Source: Sulfurimonas sp.
Lineage (GTDB): Bacteria > Campylobacterota > Campylobacteria > Campylobacterales > Sulfurimonadaceae
Length of the DNA: 8,492 nt
Direction of reading: 5' to 3'
Assembly: GCA_027063585.1 (NCBI GenBank)
Contig: JAMORM010000056.1
Span: forward strand, 1 to 8,492
The notes under the pieces were generated by a model, which was not told the origin of the DNA, searched no databases, and saw only the letters and a program-made list of their open reading frames with translations. How positions within the stretch are numbered: position 1 is the first letter of the stretch; each line of letters starts with the position of its first letter. This document shows, one piece after another, positions 7,201 through 8,492 of the stretch. A program made the position numbers and the translations under genes.

Positions 7201-8492
7201 TTCTATTGAGGATTTGGCACAGTTGATTTTTGATATGAAACAGGTAAATCCTAAAGCACGTGTAGCGGTAAAACTTGTTTCTACCGTAGGTGTCGGAACC
7301 ATTGCTGCAGGTGTGGCAAAAGCCTATGCAGATAAAATCATCATCTCAGGCGGTGACGGCGGTACGGGTGCTGCTCCACTTACGTCTATAAAATTTGCAG
7401 GAAATCCTTGGGAAATTGGGCTTTCTGAGGCACATAATGCGTTAAAAGCAAACAACCTTCGTGGACTTGTAGAACTTCAAACAGACGGTGGACTTAAAAC
7501 CGGTCTTGATATTGTAAAAGCAGCTCTTTTAGGTGCAGAATCTTTTGCCTTCGGTACAGGCGTATTGACTATTGTCGGTTGTAAAATGCTACGTATCTGC
7601 CATGTCAATAAATGTTCTGTGGGTATTGCTACACAAAATGAAAAACTTCGTGAAGAGTTTTTTAAAGGGCATGTGGATCAGGTTATAAACTACTTTACCT
7701 ATCTTGCGGAAGATGTAAGAGCAATAATGGCTGAACTTGGTTACAAAACAATGGAAGAAATGATAGGTCGTGTTGACTTACTTGCAGTCAAAGATGATAG
7801 TTTTGCAAAGAAATTTGATTTCTCCTCTGTTTTACATCAAGAAGAAGGCATAAATACACATCAGCAGCCGTTTAATCCTCCTTTTGATGATAATGCATTT
7901 GAAAAAGATGTATTAAAAGAAGCAATGAACGCAATTAAACATCCAGAACATCCTATAAGAATTCAAAGAGAAATTAAAAACATTCATAGAAGTTTTGGTG
8001 CACGTATTTCTGGCGAAATTGCACAGTATTATGGTGATGAGGGACTCAAGCAAGATACTATTAAAATAAGTCTCAGTGGTGTGGCAGGACAAGCTCTGGG
8101 TGCATTTTTGATTCCGGGTGTTTCAATTTATCTTGATGGTGTGGCAAATGACTATATTGGAAAAGGTATGCACGGCGGTAAAATAATTATTACATCACAA
8201 AATGAGGGTGAACAATTTTCTGCAGGTGGTAATACGTGCCTTTATGGTGCCACAGGCGGAAAACTTTACATTTCAGGAAGTGTAGGTGAGCGTTTTGCTG
8301 TTCGTAATTCAGGTGCATTTGCCATCGTTGAGGGAACAGGTGATAATGCCTGTGAGTATATGACAGGCGGTGTGGTTGTGATTCTTGGACGTACAGGTAT
8401 TAATTTTGGTGCCGGAATGACAGGTGGTGTAAGTTTTGTTTATGATGAAGATCATAATTTTATAGAAAATGTCAATGGTGAACTTATTGAAG
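4250..8492 (+). CDS. gltB: Glutamate synthase large (alpha) subunit, 3' end cut by the window
   Basis: The frame is open for 1414 codons to the window edge; bacterial GltB is usually about 1480-1520 residues, so only the last stretch is missing. The enzyme makes two glutamates from glutamine and 2-oxoglutarate, normally with the GltD subunit, and is the GOGAT half of ammonia assimilation. The order of domains is complete. A 14-residue propeptide precedes the catalytic Cys15 (NCGFGL). The class II glutaminase domain has HQRFSTNT (213-220) and AHNGEIN (234-240). After a central domain comes the FMN/synthase domain, with MSLGSIS (872-878), NSGEGGED (897-904), KPGEGGQLPG (946-955) and GGDGGTGAAP (1034-1043). 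The 3Fe-4S cysteines are C1111, C1117 and C1122. The GXGXG beta-helix begins near SGVAGQALG (1276). The start has a good GGGAG site five bases upstream. gltD would be expected downstream, outside the window. No frameshift or missing key residue was seen. Confidence 0.97.
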   Translation, partial: MVEHHDLLRSFKDNCGFGLVANIKNKPSHKVLNDAVTALERMMHRGAVAADGKTGDGSGLLLSMPEEFLRAEAEDKGIELPSQFAVASVFTKNKKHLDALEAICQNNDLRVVLNRDVPVNINALGDQALASLPHIAQLFIVPNSIMATNRFDALLYLSRKEAEHELGSDRNFYIASMSSKVLSYKGLVMPTHIKEFYIDLQNENFKISFSLFHQRFSTNTLPEWRLAQPFRAVAHNGEINSVEANRINVAIKSESIKSEVFSDEEIQRLLPILQPGSSDSASADNFFEFLIVNGMDFFKAVRAVIPAAWQNAPHMDPELRAFYEYYSTVFEAWDGPAAFSVTDGRYIGCVLDRNGLRPSKYIVTKDDNLLIASEYGVVDIAEEDIKERGRLQSGEMLGLDLKFGKLLKSHQIDDYLKSANPYMKWLNEHMIYLQEHVEEQYSTCTEMDEDTLIRRQRYFNVTQEIIEQVIEPMIKDGKEAVGSMGDDTPLAAFSQKQRNFTDFFKQKFAQVTNPPIDSIREKVVMSLNTGFGEVHNILDEIPSHAHRLKSISPIITSEKLEVLKSFGDEKSPRYQEFYKNATFSTAYKTDLKASLENLVEKVISAVNNDGIRIVILDDTEFSKENKVIPMAMAIGRLNIALLKAKVRHLVSLIAATGEVVDSHSAAVLIGYGASAIYPNVLFATIASQLEKSKALNLTCADAYKSVHTALNGGLLKIMSKMGIATIASYRNSGLFDVMGLSSDIVKECFETSHVTIPGLTYNDIDERLEKAHKAAFKINGFNKIFPLNIGGYYKFYTGQEHHDFGPAVIQAIHNVSKNPSQVNFDKLKNLVNKRGLKFIRDFFDLQSDRKPIDISEVEPKETIFKRFASAAMSLGSISPEAHETIAMAMNRIGGQSNSGEGGEDKARFGTQRVSKIKQVASGRFGVTPAYLRSAEEIQIKVAQGAKPGEGGQLPGHKVTPLIGKLRHTVPGVTLISPPPHHDIYSIEDLAQLIFDMKQVNPKARVAVKLVSTVGVGTIAAGVAKAYADKIIISGGDGGTGAAPLTSIKFAGNPWEIGLSEAHNALKANNLRGLVELQTDGGLKTGLDIVKAALLGAESFAFGTGVLTIVGCKMLRICHVNKCSVGIATQNEKLREEFFKGHVDQVINYFTYLAEDVRAIMAELGYKTMEEMIGRVDLLAVKDDSFAKKFDFSSVLHQEEGINTHQQPFNPPFDDNAFEKDVLKEAMNAIKHPEHPIRIQREIKNIHRSFGARISGEIAQYYGDEGLKQDTIKISLSGVAGQALGAFLIPGVSIYLDGVANDYIGKGMHGGKIIITSQNEGEQFSAGGNTCLYGATGGKLYISGSVGERFAVRNSGAFAIVEGTGDNACEYMTGGVVVILGRTGINFGAGMTGGVSFVYDEDHNFIENVNGELIE

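Overview
The window is AT-rich DNA with a compact bacterial gene layout. It most likely comes from a member of the Campylobacterota (Sulfurimonas/Campylobacter/Helicobacter lineage). The reasons are a carboxynorspermidine-type polyamine decarboxylase, a DNA glycosylase that closely resembles Helicobacter pylori MagIII, a short (205 aa) RecO of the epsilon type, and base and codon usage rich in A and T. This assignment is inferred from recognised protein families; no search was run.

Layout, left to right. Positions 1-66 hold the last 21 codons of an unidentified gene, whose stop overlaps the start of nspC (63-1202, carboxynorspermidine decarboxylase) as ATGA. nspC converges on a minus-strand gene (1211-2212) for an exported, probably outer-membrane beta-barrel protein of unknown function. 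A 77-base divergent promoter region (2213-2289) separates that gene from a plus-strand pair: a TehB-like SAM-dependent methyltransferase (2290-2844) and a MagIII-type 3-methyladenine DNA glycosylase (2857-3459). The glycosylase gene overlaps the end of the minus-strand recO (3454-4071) by six bases. recO starts at GTG and is divergent from gltB. The 178-base region between them carries a good sigma-70 -10 box followed directly by an imperfect 20-base palindrome. gltB (4250 to the window edge) encodes the large subunit of glutamate synthase. It is open through 1414 codons and is cut by the window end, probably within about 100 residues of its natural C-terminus.

Functionally these are mostly housekeeping genes: polyamine synthesis, base-excision repair of alkylated bases, RecFOR recombinational repair and ammonia assimilation. 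I see no tRNA, rRNA, CRISPR array, insertion sequence, phage gene or defence system. There are no gene-free stretches longer than 300 bases. The points most worth a second look are the palindrome at the predicted gltB transcription start, the replacement in the MagIII-like protein of the lysine reported to be carbamylated in H. pylori MagIII, the same-frame stop between the methyltransferase and glycosylase genes, and the uncharacterised beta-barrel protein. I do not see evidence for an undescribed multi-gene system.
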